From Bacteroidales bacterium (GTDB lineage: Bacteria; Bacteroidota; Bacteroidia; Bacteroidales; UBA932): DNA of 57,762 nt. Positions 17,401-24,568 of the stretch are shown piece by piece (within the stretch, counting starts at the first letter, position 1; the number at the start of each line of letters is the position of its first letter). The translations under genes and the position numbers were made by a program. The notes under the pieces were generated by a model. The model made no database searches. It was not told the DNA's origin and was given only the letters and a program-made list of their open reading frames with translations. Where the stretch lies: assembly GCA_017438975.1 (NCBI GenBank), contig JAFRUH010000013.1, positions 1-57,762 of the forward strand. The letters are read 5' to 3'.

Positions 17401-18291
17401 ATGTTCAAGCAAAGGCTGGCCGTTCGCTTCAGGGCGTTTTCCATCTGGCAGAAACTGGGTTTCATGCCTTGGAGGAAGCGCCGTTCCAGATCCAGGAAAG
17501 GGGACTTCTACAGGGGAGCCTTCGACAGCATCCCGTTTCTCAACGATGATGCAAAGCGTACCTTCGTGCATCTTCTCCTGCGTCCGGGATATATGATCCG
17601 GGACTACATCAAAGGACAGCACGAGCGGTATCTCGCACCTTTGACCTCCTTGATCATTTTCTATGCTTTTTTCGCACTGGTTTCATCGATCGTCAACCCG
17701 GACTATCGTCCTGCGGCCAAGCCTGAAACCGGTCAGGTCCAGGAATCTGCCCCGGCTGTATCGGATCCGGTCGAGCCGGCTGATACTCTGAAGAATGCGG
17801 AGAAGATTCAGAAAGCGACGAAGATCGCAATCAATCTAGACTCCGTCATCGATCTGCTGGACCTGGACCGCCATCCTGAAAAAATAGACTCTCCCGCAAA
17901 GGCTTCCCTGGCTGCATTGGAAGATGCCCTTCGGAGCCAGGGAATCTATCTGTTCCTGTTCGAGTTTTTGTTCCTCTGGTCGGCCATGTGCCTTGCCCTG
18001 AGGAAAAGGAAGATGGGCGTGTCTGCTTGCGCGGCCATCGCAGCCTATGTCCTCTGTCAGTTCTGTTTCTTCATGTTCTTCTCCCTTTTCCTCGGGAGCA
18101 AGGAGAGAGGGGAGATCGGCATCAGCCTGATGGCTGTGCTTCTGACGATTGATTACCGGCAGCTGTTCGGAACCGGATGGAAGAAAGGCTTCTTGCTGGC
18201 GCTGAAAACCGGCGTCTACTACGCCCTCGTCTTCTGTTTCTTGATAGCCCTGCTGATAGGCGTCTTACTCCTCGTAATCACATTCAGTTGA
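17401..18291 (+). CDS. DUF3667-type integral membrane protein
   Basis: A 296-residue membrane protein. 'RGAFDSIPFLNDDAKRTFV' and 'LLLRPGYMIRDYIKGQHERYLAPLTSLI' (residues about 38-85) are the DUF3667 signature. The zinc-ribbon (CxxC) often found at the N-terminus of the family is missing and replaced by an Arg/Lys-rich stretch (25-33). Hydrophobic segments lie at about 82-98, 179-197, 207-228 and 271-294, with an Ala/Pro/Glu-rich soluble loop between the first two. The function of the family is unknown. The -7 box is so close to the ATG that the transcript is probably leaderless; a start at Met22 is the alternative. Confidence 0.75.
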   Translation: MFKQRLAVRFRAFSIWQKLGFMPWRKRRSRSRKGDFYRGAFDSIPFLNDDAKRTFVHLLLRPGYMIRDYIKGQHERYLAPLTSLIIFYAFFALVSSIVNPDYRPAAKPETGQVQESAPAVSDPVEPADTLKNAEKIQKATKIAINLDSVIDLLDLDRHPEKIDSPAKASLAALEDALRSQGIYLFLFEFLFLWSAMCLALRKRKMGVSACAAIAAYVLCQFCFFMFFSLFLGSKERGEIGISLMAVLLTIDYRQLFGTGWKKGFLLALKTGVYYALVFCFLIALLIGVLLLVITFS

Positions 18292-18349
18292 CGGTCTGTA
18301 TGAATCACATTGATACGGAGGACTCTGCCACGTGTGTTCGCTAAAACGC

Positions 18350-18405
18350 TGATAAATAATCGTTTATAAAAAATCTCCTACCCGAATCATAGTAGGATAT
18401 TTTTT
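18350..18405. repeat. TGATAAATAATC-N6-hairpin element, copy A (bidirectional terminator-like)
   Basis: TGATAAATAATC (18350-18361) is followed after six bases by a hairpin with arms AAAAAATCTCCTAC (18368-18381) and GTAGGATATTTTTT (18392-18405), containing one mismatch. The A/T tails make it look like a bidirectional terminator between the convergent DUF3667 and transposase genes. The same 12-mer, spacing and CTCCTA/TAGGA arm core recur at 41184-41239. Confidence 0.65.
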
Positions 18406-18428
18406 GTATAGTGCAGTCAATCAGTCTT

Positions 18429-19319
18429 TTATGAATCACGCCCCTCATGCCTGAGTTGGATGCGTAGGTATTTGGCCACTTGTTCTGGAGGGGCACTGGT
18501 AGCACGAAGGAGTCGGGAGAATAGTTCCAGTTCTTTTATTATCCAGGAAGACATTTTTGCATAGTAAGCATCTGATTTACCGACGAAAACTTCATTAAGG
18601 TCATGTTCGCTCCCTGTGTTTGAGTGCATTGCCGTCAACATGTTCTGATAGCCATCGAAATAGCGTATGGCGGCATCATAGTCAATGCAATTGTACGTGG
18701 AGATGATATAATCGGTCAGTTGAAGTTTCTCGTCTTTTTCCAGTTTGCTGAATAGTCTTTTAATTTGTTTATACGTAAGAGGTTTTTCGGCAGCGTGTTC
18801 AGCATCAATCTCCTTGATCCCTTTCCGAAGAGCAGCGGAAGCCTCTCTACTGATCAGTTTTGGGGAGAAAGGGTGATCACTGATGGCATAAGCCAGAAAG
18901 GACCACCTGTATTCCTCCGCCTTTTTGCACAGCCGCCGCTCAACGCCATTGTTCCCGACATAGCAGAGATTAGTTCTGGCCTTCTTGTCTCCTATTACAG
19001 GAACACTTCCAAAAGGGCTCTCGAACAGTGGGCCTTCAGTGTGGCAGGTCTGGTTATGGACCCTGGAAAACCGGCGGGAATAATCAGCGACAAAGTTAGA
19101 TAAATCATTACTACTACTGGAAATTACGGAGATATGGATATGGTCCGGCATCAGGGATAAGGCAAGAATGCGGACTCCGTGTTTTGGTGCGACGGTACAG
19201 ATAATCGTAAATAAGACAAGATAATCGCTGACGTTGTAGAAAAGCAAGACTCCATCTTTAGTCCTTTGATAAACGTGATTCAAAATACCGCCGATAACAA
19301 TCCTTTTAGCGTTTTTCAT
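18429..19319 (-). mobile_element. Y1 (HUH) transposase, REP-associated tyrosine transposase type
   Basis: A 296-residue protein with the IS200/RAYT fold. 'LSLMPDHIHISVI' contains the metal-binding HxH (His60, His62), 'FVADYSRRFSRVHN' supplies the likely nucleophile Tyr80, and 'EEYRWSFLAYA' matches the conserved W-S block of RAYT proteins. The C-terminal half (about 150-296) is an alpha-helical extension seen in Bacteroidetes members. RAYTs move or maintain hairpin (REP) sequences rather than carrying insertion-sequence ends, and no IS boundaries or target duplications are visible. The hairpin element at 18350-18405 abuts its 3' end. It is AT-richer than its neighbours. Confidence 0.8.
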
Positions 19320-19347
19320 GTTGTTCGTTAAAGTTTAGATAGACTAT

Positions 19348-19887
19348 TTAAAAAGCCTTTCCGAATCCAAGATAGGGATAGATGCTGAGTTTTGAAGAGG
19401 AGAAATGGTAGGAGGGTAATGCGCCGATCCGGAAAAGTAAGCCATTCTTCGTGACCAGCCGGTATCCCAGACTGAAGTAGGGGATGACCCCGAAAGAAAT
19501 GACGGGCTCCGCTCCGGATTCCGAGGTATATCTGTCCATGCAGAGAACCGCTCCGACCCCACTCTCAAACTTGGATTTCCCCTTTCCTGCAAGGTAATTC
19601 ACTTCCAGGGGAGCGGCGAACCGGAACATCTGGTTGTACGATTGGATTTGATCGCCTTTGAAATCGTAGAACAATGATAAGGTGGAATATGCGTAGCCGA
19701 AAGCCGCTCCGGCTCTCCAGCCGAATCCGTCGGCGGCACCCTTCCGGAAGCGGGCATCGTAGTTGATCCCGATTCCCTGCGAGGCTCCCAGCAATTCGCC
19801 ATAGAGGCTCTTGCTGCGGTTTTGGGCGAGGCTGTTGATGTTGGCAAAAGAGATTATCAGAATAAAGAATAATACGGTCTTTTTCAT
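19348..19887 (-). CDS. Secreted beta-barrel-like protein, unknown function
   Basis: A 179-residue protein with a signal peptide (MKKTVLFFILIISFANINSLA-Q). The mature part has alternating aromatic and small residues ('GFGWRAGAAFGYAYSTLSLFYDF', 'VISFGVIPYFSLGYRL'), ends in Phe ('YLGFGKAF'), and is probably a small outer-membrane barrel. No named family is recognised. It lies between the transposase and a lipoprotein gene on the same strand, with 37 bases to the latter, so the two may form an operon. Base composition is somewhat lower in GC than the core genes. Confidence 0.6.
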   Translation of the reverse strand: MKKTVLFFILIISFANINSLAQNRSKSLYGELLGASQGIGINYDARFRKGAADGFGWRAGAAFGYAYSTLSLFYDFKGDQIQSYNQMFRFAAPLEVNYLAGKGKSKFESGVGAVLCMDRYTSESGAEPVISFGVIPYFSLGYRLVTKNGLLFRIGALPSYHFSSSKLSIYPYLGFGKAF

Positions 19888-19924
19888 ACTGCTGAACCTA
19901 CTATCTATAAGTGAATCACAAAGT

Positions 19925-20845
19925 TTACGGTTGACTAAAATCCGCTCTGGAAAAGATTGTCGTATTTGTAAGTTCTGTCCCGAATGTCAATCCGTAGAAT
20001 AACCCTTCCGGGCAATCGATGGATGAAAGCGCATAAAAATCTTCCCCGGGATGTTCGGCTTCATATCGTTTTCTGTCGGCAAGAACAGACGCGGGAAGGA
20101 CTGTATTCATATTGAGAGGATAACGAGTGTCCTGCCATTCATAACCATATCCTCTGTCCCTTAAAGTTACAGTCTTAATTATGTCATGATCACGGATGAA
20201 CAGGACATTATTTCCTCCATCATTCACAGCGCCAAGGATCGGCACATCCCCATATTTGTTTCTCACGCACTCAATCGATGTTCGGATATCATACCACCAG
20301 ATTGAGCGATTGAACCAAGTATGTGAGCATGTCAGCAGCGTCCCGTCTTCATCAATGACAATATTATACAAGAGGTTGTCTATCAGCCGTGAGCCCTCGA
20401 CAAATGGGGCGGAACATACAAACTCGTATTGTTTCCTGGTCATCCCATTCCGCGATATTTCGACGACATAGTAACTATCGCCGTTGTAATCTTCGTTTTC
20501 AATGCCTGTCCCGATATACGTTCTGGCAACCTTTCTTGGAATCTTGTAAAGGAAATCGTCCGTATTAAATGTTTTTTCCGTAATCATCCAGGTCCCGTCG
20601 ATGTAGATAGTCACACCTTCAAGGCCATCTGCATCGGTGAAGAGGATGATTGTTTTACCGTCATCCCTGTTTGAAATGTCGACTATGCGCGCTGACGGGC
20701 AGCGGGTCTTGAAGTCATATAGAATATACGGATCTGTTAGAATAAACGGATCCGTCGTTGGACGAACATCCGGAATCGTGCGTTCGCAGGAGAATAACAG
20801 AGATAAAACAACGAAAGAAGATAGAAGTATTGTAAACTTTTTCAT
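19925..20845 (-). CDS. Lipoprotein of unknown function
   Basis: A 306-residue lipoprotein (MKKFTILLSSFVVLSLLFSC, Cys20). The sequence is rich in beta-strand patterns with repeated 'I-x-D-x-D' turns ('FTDADGLEG', 'IVIDEDGTLLT'), but no family is recognised. A -7-like TACCTTCG lies about 25 bases upstream. It is the first gene of a probable two-gene unit with the small barrel protein. Codon use is AT-richer than in the neighbouring GH92 and aro genes. It may be surface exposed; nothing in the sequence gives a substrate. Confidence 0.6.
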   Translation of the reverse strand: MKKFTILLSSFVVLSLLFSCERTIPDVRPTTDPFILTDPYILYDFKTRCPSARIVDISNRDDGKTIILFTDADGLEGVTIYIDGTWMITEKTFNTDDFLYKIPRKVARTYIGTGIENEDYNGDSYYVVEISRNGMTRKQYEFVCSAPFVEGSRLIDNLLYNIVIDEDGTLLTCSHTWFNRSIWWYDIRTSIECVRNKYGDVPILGAVNDGGNNVLFIRDHDIIKTVTLRDRGYGYEWQDTRYPLNMNTVLPASVLADRKRYEAEHPGEDFYALSSIDCPEGLFYGLTFGTELTNTTIFSRADFSQP

Positions 20846-20900
20846 ATTTCATGTATTGTTAAAGGGCTGCGAAGGTACAGACTTTTCAAGAGAAAACCAA

Positions 20901-20930
20901 AAAAAGCACCGCTTCGCTGCAGTGCTTTTT
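20901..20930 (-). terminator. Terminator of tRNA-Leu
   Basis: AAAAAGCAC and GTGCTTTTT arms form a stem with a short loop, ending in a run of T on the minus strand, seven bases after the tRNA 3' end. Confidence 0.8.
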
Positions 20931-20936
20931 CCGGAG

Positions 20937-21021
20937 TGCCCGAGGCCGGGCTCGAACCGGCACGTCTGTTGAGGACACAGGATTTTGAGTCCAGCGCGTC
21001 TACCAATTCCGCCACTCGGGC
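20937..21021 (-). tRNA. tRNA-Leu (anticodon CAA)
   Basis: An 85-base tRNA with a long variable arm. The acceptor arms GCCCGAG (21021-21015) and CTCGGGC (20944-20938) pair fully; the discriminator is A and CCA is not encoded. The D-arm 'GGCGGAATTGGTAGACGC' and T-arm 'GCCGGTTCGAGCCCGGC' are canonical. The anticodon loop CTCAAAA places CAA at 20987-20985, reading UUG. The second pair of the anticodon stem is T-T, a mild irregularity. Confidence 0.95.
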
Positions 21022-21038
21022 CTTTGCGGGTTGGACTG

Positions 21039-21096
21039 CAAATTTATCGCAAATTCCCTGAATTGCAAAATTTTTCATAAAATCGTAGTATCTTTG
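21039..21096. promoter_or_regulatory. Back-to-back promoters of tRNA-Leu and the GH92 gene
   Basis: On the minus strand, TTTG (21069-21066) and TAAATTTG (21046-21039) are separated by 19 bases, an excellent Bacteroidetes promoter 17 bases before the tRNA. On the plus strand, TATCTTTG (21089-21096) lies only three bases before the GH92 ATG (21100), with TTG at 21063-21065. The two upstream boxes touch. Confidence 0.65.
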
Positions 21097-21099
21097 GAT

Positions 21100-23463
21100 A
21101 TGAAGACGATTTTAGCTTTTTTGCTGGCCGTGGCGGCTGGCGCGGCTCCCGCAGCCGGCTCGATCCACCCTGCCCGAACCGGGAAGGCCGACTTCCCGGA
21201 AAAGGGACCGGCCGCGTATGTCGACCCGTTCATCGGAACGGCGGGGATGGGCCATACCTTTCCGGGGGCGTGCGTCCCGTTCGGGGCGGTCCAGCTCAGT
21301 CCCGATACCGATACGATCCCCCACAACGTGGGCGGGCAGTACCAGAAACGGGTCTATGACCATTGCGCCGGCTACCGCCACGAAGATCCGACGATCGTCG
21401 GGTTCTCCCACCGTCACCTCAGCGGAACGGGCCATTCCGACCTCGGGGATATCCTGCTGATGCCGTTCCCGACACCGAAGGAGGGAACGGGGACCGGAGA
21501 AATGGGCGTGCCGCCGCTGCATCCGGGAACGGCAGATGACCCCGGAAAGGGCTACCGCTCCCGCTATTCCCACGATACGGAAACCGCGTCTCCCGGTTAT
21601 TACGCCGTCGACCTGACGGACTACGGGATCCGGGCGGAACTGACCGCGACCCCACGGACCGGCGTCCACCGTTACACCTTCCCCGAGGGCGACCCCGGGA
21701 CGGTTGTGCTGGACCTCGGCCACGGCATCTACAACTACGACGGAAAGGTCCGCTGGTCGACGCTCCGGGTCGAGAACGATACCCTCCTCACCGGCTTCCG
21801 GCTGACCGACGGATGGTCCCGGACGAACTATACCTATTTCGCCATTTCCTTCTCGAAGCCCATCCGTTCCTATGGGTCCGAGGACCGGAAACAACCGGCA
21901 TACAAGGGCTTCTGGCGCCGGTTCGACACCCGGCACGACTTCCCGGACATGGCCGGGGCGGACCTCGCCGCCTGGTTCACCTTCGAGGGGGACGGCCCGC
22001 TGACCGTCAAGGTCGCCCTTTCCGCGGTAGACGCTTCAGGGGCGCTGCGGAACCTCCGGGCGGAGGGGGGCGGCTCGTTCGATGAAATCGCCCTCCGGGC
22101 GCGTCGGGCGTGGGAAAAGGAACTGTCCCGCTTCCGGGCGGAGGGGACGGACGCCGAACTGACGATGTTCTACACCTCCCTTTACCATACGATGATCAAC
22201 CCCTCGGTCTACATGGACGTGGACGGACAGTACCGCGGGATCGACGGGAACATCCACCGGGCAGAAGGCTTTACGAACTATACCGTTTTCTCCCTCTGGG
22301 ATACCTACCGGGCGGAGCACCCTTTCCTCGGCCTGTTCCATCCGGAGCGCAACGCGGACATGATCCGTTCGATGGTGGAGCATTGGAAACAGAATGCGGT
22401 CGGGATGCTCCCGGTCTGGAGCCTGATGGGCAGCGAAGGCTGGTGCATGAGCGGGTACCATGCGGTTTCCGTGCTCGCCGACGCGGTCGTCAAGGGCACC
22501 TGTCCGAATCCCGAAGAGGCCCTGGAAGCGATGGTCGCGACCTCGAAAGTCGCTATCTATGAGGGACTTGGAGATTATATGGAAAAGGGGTACGTCCCTT
22601 ATGAGAAGAGCAAGACAGCCGCGTCCACGACCCTCGAATACGCCTATGACGACTGGGCCATATACGCTGCGGCGAAGGCACTCGGGAAGGAGGATGTGGC
22701 GGAGGAATACGCCCGCCGCGCCCTCAATTACCGGAATGTTTTCGACCCGGCGACCGGATTCGCCCGGCCCCGGTACGGCGACGGTTCCTTCAAGGATCCT
22801 TTCAGCGTCGACCAGACCTACGGGGAGGGATTCATCGAAGGGAATTCCCGGAATTTCTCCTTCCATGTCCCGCACGACGTCGAGGGGATGATCGGGCTCA
22901 TGGGCGGGGAAAAGGTCTTTCTGGAGCGCCTGGAGGAGCTTTTCCGGGCCGATTTGGACCCGGTCTATTATGCCGACAACGAAGATATCGAGAAAGAGTG
23001 CCTGATCGGTGGATATGTCCATGGGAACGAACCCTCCCACCATGTCCCGTATCTCTTTGCATGGACGTCGAAGCCCTGGCTCACGCAGTATTGGGTCCGG
23101 GAAATCATGGGCCGGATGTACCGGAGCGGCATCGACGGACTCGGGGGCAACGACGACTGCGGCCAGATGAGTGCGTGGTACCTCTTCTCGGCCATGGGAT
23201 TCTATCCGGTCTGCCCGGGTTCCGACCGCTATATTCTCGGGGCGCCGTACCTGCCCCGGATCGAGGTGACGCTTCCGAACGGGAATGTCCTGGAAATCAA
23301 GGCCCCCGGAGTTTCGGACAAAAACCGTTACGTCCGGCGGACAACCCTTCGCGGCAAACCTGTCGAACGCCCTTACCTCACGCAGGAGGAAATCCTCGGC
23401 GGCGGAGTCCTGGAATTCGAGATGGGAGACCGGCCGCCCCGGAAACGGCCCGTTCGATTTTGA
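21100..23463 (+). CDS. GH92 alpha-mannosidase
   Basis: A 787-residue secreted enzyme (signal peptide about 1-20, no lipobox). GH92 enzymes are calcium-dependent exo-alpha-mannosidases, usually alpha-1,2, acting on N-glycans or yeast mannan. 'AYVDPFIGTAGMGHTFPGACVPFG' near the N-terminus, 'HGNEPSHHVPYLF' (about 640-652, with the general acid Glu) and 'GNDDCGQMSAWYLFSAMGFYP' (about 684-704, with the catalytic base Asp) are all intact. Start at 21100: the frame is open further upstream, but that part lies in the promoter, and MKTILAFLLAVAAGA is a clear signal peptide. The -7 box is three bases from the ATG, so the mRNA is probably leaderless. Confidence 0.93.
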   Translation: MKTILAFLLAVAAGAAPAAGSIHPARTGKADFPEKGPAAYVDPFIGTAGMGHTFPGACVPFGAVQLSPDTDTIPHNVGGQYQKRVYDHCAGYRHEDPTIVGFSHRHLSGTGHSDLGDILLMPFPTPKEGTGTGEMGVPPLHPGTADDPGKGYRSRYSHDTETASPGYYAVDLTDYGIRAELTATPRTGVHRYTFPEGDPGTVVLDLGHGIYNYDGKVRWSTLRVENDTLLTGFRLTDGWSRTNYTYFAISFSKPIRSYGSEDRKQPAYKGFWRRFDTRHDFPDMAGADLAAWFTFEGDGPLTVKVALSAVDASGALRNLRAEGGGSFDEIALRARRAWEKELSRFRAEGTDAELTMFYTSLYHTMINPSVYMDVDGQYRGIDGNIHRAEGFTNYTVFSLWDTYRAEHPFLGLFHPERNADMIRSMVEHWKQNAVGMLPVWSLMGSEGWCMSGYHAVSVLADAVVKGTCPNPEEALEAMVATSKVAIYEGLGDYMEKGYVPYEKSKTAASTTLEYAYDDWAIYAAAKALGKEDVAEEYARRALNYRNVFDPATGFARPRYGDGSFKDPFSVDQTYGEGFIEGNSRNFSFHVPHDVEGMIGLMGGEKVFLERLEELFRADLDPVYYADNEDIEKECLIGGYVHGNEPSHHVPYLFAWTSKPWLTQYWVREIMGRMYRSGIDGLGGNDDCGQMSAWYLFSAMGFYPVCPGSDRYILGAPYLPRIEVTLPNGNVLEIKAPGVSDKNRYVRRTTLRGKPVERPYLTQEEILGGGVLEFEMGDRPPRKRPVRF

Positions 23464-23481
23464 GCATTCCCGAAAAGGTAG

Positions 23482-23489
23482 TATCTTTA
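23482..23489 (+). promoter_or_regulatory. -7 box of the shikimate operon
   Basis: TATCTTTA, seven bases before the aroB ATG at 23497. It implies a leaderless or nearly leaderless start. Confidence 0.5.
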
Positions 23490-23496
23490 CAAGATT

Positions 23497-24543
23497 ATGA
23501 ATGAGAAGCTCGAAATAGCGCTGGACTCCCGGGAACGGAGTCTCGTCACGGGGGGACCCCTTTCCGGCCTTCCCACCCTCCTGGAGGGGGAACGGGAAGT
23601 CTTCCTTGTCTATGACAGGAACGTGGAGAAGGTGGCTGAAGGGATCATGGAGGCCTGTCCCGGAATCGTCGGGATGATGCCGGTCGTCGCCACGGAGGAG
23701 GAGAAGTCCATCGACACGGTTCTCGACATCTGCGGACGGATGATGGACGCGGACCTTTCACGCGACGCCCTTGTCCTCGCCCTCGGCGGCGGCGTCACGA
23801 CCGACCTGACCGGCTTCGCCGCCTCGGTCTACAAGCGGGGCGTCCGGTATGCCAATATTCCCACGACCCTCCTTTCACAGGTCGATGCGGGAATCGGAGG
23901 GAAGACCGGGGTCAATTTCGAGTCCTATAAAAATATGCTCGGCGTGATCCGCCAGCCTGTTTTCACCTACCTCTCTTCGGAGGTGCTGGAGACCCTTCCG
24001 GAGCGGGAATTCCGCTCCGGCGCCGCGGAACTGCTCAAGACCTTCCTGATCGAGGACCGGGACGGCGGCTATGAAAAGGCCGTCCGCTATCTTTCCGGCG
24101 GGGATGGCGACCTGCAGCCTCTCCTGTTTGCGGCCGCTTCCGTCAAGGCCGGCATCGTTTCCCGCGATCCTTTCGAGAACGGCGAGCGCCGGAAGCTCAA
24201 TCTCGGCCATACCTTCGCCCACGCCATCGAACACGAGGCTCGCCTGAGGGGTGACGACATCACCCACGGAGAAGCCGTCGCGATCGGCATCGTCCTCGCT
24301 GCTGCACTTGCCGACGGGCTCGGCGTCAGCCGGGACCTGGCTCCGCGCCTTTCGCAGGACTTCTCTTCCGCAGGACTGCCCGTCCGCTGCCCGTATCCCC
24401 TCTCCGCTCTCGCGGAGGCGATGGGCAAGGACAAGAAGGCCGCCTCCGGCATGGTCCGGTTCGTCCTTCCCGAGCGGATCGGCTCCGTCATCGTCCGTCC
24501 CCTCGCCGTCTCCGCAGCACTCAAAGTGCTGAGTACCAGATAA
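23497..24543 (+). CDS. aroB: 3-dehydroquinate synthase
   Basis: A 348-residue NAD- and metal-dependent enzyme that cyclises DAHP to 3-dehydroquinate, the second step of the shikimate pathway. 'ALGGGVTTDLTGFAAS' (nucleotide loop), 'RGVRYANIPTTLLSQVDAGIGGKTGVN' and 'NLGHTFAHAIEHE...HGEAVAIG' (metal-binding His and Glu) are diagnostic. It is the first gene of the operon aroB - aroDA - aroC - GH3; the next start is 25 bases on. Length is normal. Confidence 0.95.
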   Translation: MNEKLEIALDSRERSLVTGGPLSGLPTLLEGEREVFLVYDRNVEKVAEGIMEACPGIVGMMPVVATEEEKSIDTVLDICGRMMDADLSRDALVLALGGGVTTDLTGFAASVYKRGVRYANIPTTLLSQVDAGIGGKTGVNFESYKNMLGVIRQPVFTYLSSEVLETLPEREFRSGAAELLKTFLIEDRDGGYEKAVRYLSGGDGDLQPLLFAAASVKAGIVSRDPFENGERRKLNLGHTFAHAIEHEARLRGDDITHGEAVAIGIVLAAALADGLGVSRDLAPRLSQDFSSAGLPVRCPYPLSALAEAMGKDKKAASGMVRFVLPERIGSVIVRPLAVSAALKVLSTR

Positions 24544-24568
24544 TCAAGATATTAAGTGATGCTGAGAA

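Noticed and set aside
18350-19347. Classical insertion sequence with defined ends around the transposase
   Set aside because: No terminal inverted repeats or target duplication; RAYT-type genes usually lack them and are single-copy.
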